Part shown: positions 6,555 through 8,729 of the stretch, piece by piece
Numbering within the stretch: the stretch's first letter is position 1
Layout: each line of letters opens with the position of its first letter
Assembly: GCA_028277025.1 (NCBI GenBank)
Contig: JAPYVG010000064.1
Location: forward strand, 1 to 8,729
Origin: Sulfolobaceae archaeon
GTDB taxonomy: Archaea; Thermoproteota; Thermoprotei_A; Sulfolobales; Sulfolobaceae
DNA: 8,729 nt
Reading direction: 5' to 3'
Notes under the pieces: generated by a model
What the model was told of the DNA's origin: nothing
The model's database searches: none
What the model saw: only the letters and a program-made list of their open reading frames with translations
Made by a program: the position numbers and the translations under genes

Positions 6555-7162
6555 AGAAATTGGAGGACATTATTCGAGATTTAAATGAGAAAATGGGAAT
6601 ACCTAGTAGTGTAATCTCAATAGTAAGTTCAATAATTAGTGTACCACTAGTTTCGACTGCAGCGACTGCTCTTACATTCTTTTCAATATTTGCGACATTA
6701 TGGGGATATTATTACAAGAAAAAATCTATAGACTCTTTAAAAGAGGATGAACTGGAGAAAAACGAAGTTGAATTAATAGTCAATAATGATAAAATCGAGA
6801 GAGAGCTTAAATACCAATACGATAGAAAGAAAATCCTAGAGGAAGAAATAAGAAAAACAGAAGGAATATTCAAAGACAAATATTCCAAGGAGCTGGAATA
6901 TGTTAATAATAAGATAAAAGTTCTTGAATCAGAGTATGAGGATAATTTAATTAGATTAGCCTTCGTAAGAAACTTGAAAATAATAATATCTCATAAGAAA
7001 TTTCTAAAAGAGAAAGGAATATGGGAAAAATTTGAAGAATTATCTAGAAAGATCGAAAAGGAAAAAATAAACATAGACAAATCACTTTTGAAACGTAAAG
7101 AAATAAGAGAATTCCTTTCCTCATTAAATAATGAATACGAATTAATGAGGATCTTTGAATAA
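6551..7162 (+). CDS. N-terminally membrane-anchored coiled-coil protein
   Basis: I recognise no family for this 203-residue protein. A short charged amphipathic helix (1-16) precedes a hydrophobic segment of about 35 residues (19-54, including STAATALTFFSIFATLWGYY), long enough for one membrane span or a tight re-entrant pair. The rest (55-203) is a highly charged helical coiled coil rich in K, E, I and L. YKKK directly after the span would place the coiled coil in the cytoplasm under the positive-inside rule. The GTG start overlaps the ATPase stop as GTGA, indicating translational coupling; an in-frame ATG at 6593 is the alternative start but would cut off the first helix. As third gene of the operon it is a good candidate for the membrane anchor or recruiter of the Vps4-like machinery, which is inference. 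Confidence 0.75.
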   Translation: MKKLEDIIRDLNEKMGIPSSVISIVSSIISVPLVSTAATALTFFSIFATLWGYYYKKKSIDSLKEDELEKNEVELIVNNDKIERELKYQYDRKKILEEEIRKTEGIFKDKYSKELEYVNNKIKVLESEYEDNLIRLAFVRNLKIIISHKKFLKEKGIWEKFEELSRKIEKEKINIDKSLLKRKEIREFLSSLNNEYELMRIFE

Positions 7163-7304
7163 AGAGAAATAAATGAATTTTAATGGGAAGTCCTTAAAAT
7201 AATGAATTACTATATTCCTTCGCTAGGGAGACTGAAGGAAATGTAAAGCCTTCTCTTAGAACAAAGAGGGTTAACTTTCGGCTATTTCGCTTGTTTTTGC
7301 GAGC
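7163..7304. other. Short intergenic stretch, possible gene remnant left of the IS1 element
   Basis: From 7198 to the IS boundary one plus frame is open without a start codon and reads like protein (RETEGNVKPSLRTKRVNF). It could be a remnant of the gene cut by the IS, but it does not clearly match the fragment on the other side. A weak GAAGG/CCTTC stem near 7236-7255 and T5 at 7293-7297 are the only other marks. I see no convincing terminator for the upstream operon. Confidence 0.3.
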
Positions 7305-7327
7305 GTGGAGATAGTGTCGTCATTAAG
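7305..7327 (+). repeat. IS1 terminal inverted repeat, left
   Basis: It begins GTGGAGATAGTGTCGTC and is the inverted copy of 8060-8082 with a single mismatch near the inner end. The transposase stop codon (7323-7325) lies inside it. Confidence 0.92.
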
Positions 7328-7505
7328 CTACAAATTCTGGGATTAACCTTCTTTTCGACAAGACTAGGGCTATGGAGTACATCATGCTACGAATGCTCCT
7401 ATTTACTGCCTTCGTTGCCCTCTTGAATCTGATTAGCCTATCCCTTAATGAGGAATGAAAGGACTCGTTAGGGTTAACTGGCGAGACAACCGTGTGGTCT
7501 TTCAA
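7323..7505 (-). pseudogene. IS1 transposase, C-terminal piece (third frame)
   Basis: This 60-residue frame holds the end of the IS1 transposase, HTVVSPVNPNESFHSSLRDR, with E14 as the likely third catalytic acidic residue, followed by a basic C-terminal helix. Its TTG overlaps the stop of the preceding frame (TTGA). Reading the joined protein as YN-LVWLKDHTVV requires a -1 shift near 7510-7520, so a base was probably lost in this copy and the TTG is not a natural start. Confidence 0.7.
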
Positions 7506-7840
7506 CCAGACAAGTTATAATCATCGCTCACCCCCTCTTCAGGTAAATACTTTTTGACCTCAAGGAAAGTACTCTCATCCCTATCCCCCAAAATGAGGTA
7601 AACTCCCAGCTTCGTGTCCACGTAACAAGTGAAAACCCACTTGTAAAAAGCTCTAGTATTCTTGTACAAGTAAGTCCACATCTCATCAACAACCTTAGCA
7701 ACAACCTTACCCTTGACCAACTCCTTAGCCCTACCCCACAACTCAACCAACTTCTCATACTTTTTCCTACCATAACGCTTAACCCAAGTGAAAACAGTAC
7801 CAAGAGGTACGTTAAGCATAGAAGTAGCCCTTATACTCAT
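7502..7840 (-). pseudogene. IS1 transposase, central InsB-like piece
   Basis: This 112-residue frame carries the second half of the helix-turn-helix (SIRATSMLNVPLGTVFTWV) and the first catalytic acids: D52 in DEMWTYL and the pair D106-D107 in VSDDY. It ends before the catalytic glutamate, which is in the next frame. It joins the zinc-ribbon frame by -1 slippage at AAAA (7851-7854), giving EEALKNTNGMSIRATS. IS1 normally makes its transposase by such a shift, but the A-run here is short, so an indel is equally possible. Confidence 0.7.
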
Positions 7841-8028
7841 ACCATTAGTATTTTCAAAGCCTCCTCTCTCAACTTCCTAGAACGATAACTAGCATCACCC
7901 AAGAAGTACTTACCACAATCCCTACACAAAAACTTCTGCCTACCCAAAGGCCTACCACACTTAACAACATGATGACTATCACAAGAGGGACAAGAAACGT
8001 CTTGCCTAAATACAGGCTTCCTACCCAT
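7837..8028 (-). CDS. IS1 InsA-like zinc-ribbon N-terminal part
   Basis: This 63-residue frame starts at ATG just inside the right inverted repeat. It contains a zinc ribbon with cysteine pairs C13/C16 and C35/C38, typical of the DNA-binding N terminus of IS1 InsA. It stops in the middle of the helix-turn-helix, whose second half is in the -1 frame. ATGA links it to the next frame (7840-7837). Alone it could act only as a DNA-binding fragment, as InsA does in IS1. Confidence 0.75.
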   Translation of the reverse strand: MGRKPVFRQDVSCPSCDSHHVVKCGRPLGRQKFLCRDCGKYFLGDASYRSRKLREEALKILMV

Positions 8029-8059
8029 AAGTAATACTCGTTATACAAAATGTAAATAC

Positions 8060-8082
8060 CTTAACGACGACACTATCTCCAC
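8060..8082 (-). repeat. IS1 terminal inverted repeat, right
   Basis: It ends CGACACTATCTCCAC and pairs with 7305-7327. It sits upstream of the transposase frames and probably includes or adjoins their promoter. Confidence 0.92.
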
Positions 8083-8729
8083 ACTCTACTTGTTGAGGGG
8101 GATTTTCTCATACAGTCATTTTATTCGATATTGTACTTAAAGCACTTCTCTTCACCAAAACCCAATGGCTACGGTTTGGTTGCCGGTTTTGATTTAAATA
8201 GTGATAGGTTGAACGTTGTTGTGGTTAGCAAGGATGGTGAAATTATTGCCAAAAAGACGTGGTGGTATTCAGATGTTACTAGACCGGGTTTTCCTAAAGG
8301 GAAAGCTATGGCTTTGCGTTTGAATGCTCTTTCACAAGCTCTTAATTTCCTATCAAGGATTGGCGTTGATTATGTTGTATTTGAGGACTTGTTCCTAGTA
8401 AAGAGGAGGAAGTTCATTAGGAGTAAGAGCGGTAATAGGAATATGACGCGTTTTGCTAAGAGGCAATTGTTAATTCATGGTGTTGTTAAAGCACTTAGGT
8501 TGGGTTTCAACGTTGTGTTAGTTAATCCTAAGGGTACTACAAATTCTGAGGGACATGGTAGGATGATGAGGGAGAAGGGTTTTGATAGGCATACAGCCTC
8601 ATCTTACTTGATAGCCTTAAAGGGATTAGGAATGTTAAATGATATCAAATAGCGTAAAATTCACGGTTTATCGGAAACTGTTGACAACGGCAAAGTATCT
8701 TTTAACTCATTGTTTAATTCTTGGAAAAT
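8083..8729 (+). pseudogene. TnpB-related (IS200/IS605 OrfB-type) protein, 5'-truncated
   Basis: The frame enters from the IS1 boundary without a true start (TLLVEGDFLIQSFYS) and holds the RuvC-like nuclease core. Counting from the TTG at 8131, the catalytic acids are D21 (AGFDLNSDR), E85 (VVFEDL) and D152 (GFDRHTASSYL). The CxxC zinc ribbon normal in active TnpB between the last two sites is missing, as in the TnpB-related proteins common in Sulfolobales. The N-terminal RNA/DNA-binding half is absent, presumably through the IS1 insertion or a deletion. A TAG at 8650-8652 ends the frame, yet the same frame then reads sensibly to the window edge (RKIHGLSETVDNGKVSFNS), so this may be a nonsense mutation. 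Nuclease function is not expected. Confidence 0.75.

Larger units (their letters stand above)
7305..8082 (-). mobile_element. IS1-type insertion sequence, 778 bp
   Basis: The element is bounded by 23-bp terminal inverted repeats (22/23 identical) and carries IS1-style transposase reading frames on the minus strand: a zinc-ribbon plus helix-turn-helix InsA-like part and an InsB-like DDE part. Size and organisation fit the archaeal IS1 elements of Sulfolobales. The flanks give no visible target duplication (left TTGCGAGC, right ACTCTACT), so the flanks have decayed or recombined since insertion. The catalytic frame is broken, so the copy is probably immobile unless recoded. Confidence 0.88.

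Noticed and set aside
7284..7304. Hairpin TCGC...GCGA before the IS left end as a structured RNA
   Set aside because: The stem is only about four pairs and lies at an IS border; it is too weak to call an RNA gene or terminator.
7528..7803. 91-codon second minus frame inside the IS1 element
   Set aside because: It overlaps the clearly transposase-like frame and gives a W/L/R-rich translation without motifs.

Overview
The window looks like an accessory region of a Sulfolobales archaeon (Sulfolobus/Saccharolobus type). The reasons are an AT-rich genome with A/T-rich TATA-type promoters, one apparently leaderless gene, a Vps4/CdvC-like MIT-AAA ATPase, a fragment of an archaeal Cdc48 N domain, an IS1-type element and a TnpB-related transposon protein. 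The assignment rests on protein style and was not searched.

Layout. (1) 2-2200, plus strand: a gene open at the left edge that joins the end of a Cdc48 N domain to an ankyrin array and a eukaryotic-type Ser/Thr kinase. An 80-bp linker sequence, 77/80 identical between copies, flanks the ankyrin block on both sides. (2) 2356-4697, minus strand: two genes overlapping by 4 bp. The upstream one encodes a small alpha/beta protein, the downstream one a 613-residue coiled-coil protein ending in a probable winged helix. (3) 4698-4832: a divergent control region in which TATGGA(G)AAAAA-type sequence lies at the TATA region of both promoters, with extra direct and inverted copies. (4) 4833-7162, plus strand: three tightly packed genes for a coiled-coil protein with an acidic tail and ESCRT-III-like layout, a MIT-AAA ATPase of the Vps4/CdvC type, and a membrane-anchored coiled-coil protein. 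(5) 7163-8729: mobile debris, consisting of a 778-bp IS1-type element with 23-bp terminal inverted repeats and a transposase broken into three frames, next to a 5'-truncated TnpB-related gene.

The main candidate system is the five-gene divergent cluster 2356-7162. I infer a second, non-division ESCRT-like membrane-remodelling machine. The Vps4-like ATPase would act on the coiled-coil polymer-like protein, the downstream membrane protein would supply the anchor, and the divergent winged-helix/coiled-coil pair would act as adaptor or regulator. None of the partner proteins shows a Snf7/CdvB sequence that I can recognise, so the substrate and cargo are unknown. The neighbouring Cdc48N-ankyrin-kinase fusion may be a regulator, or only a genomic neighbour.
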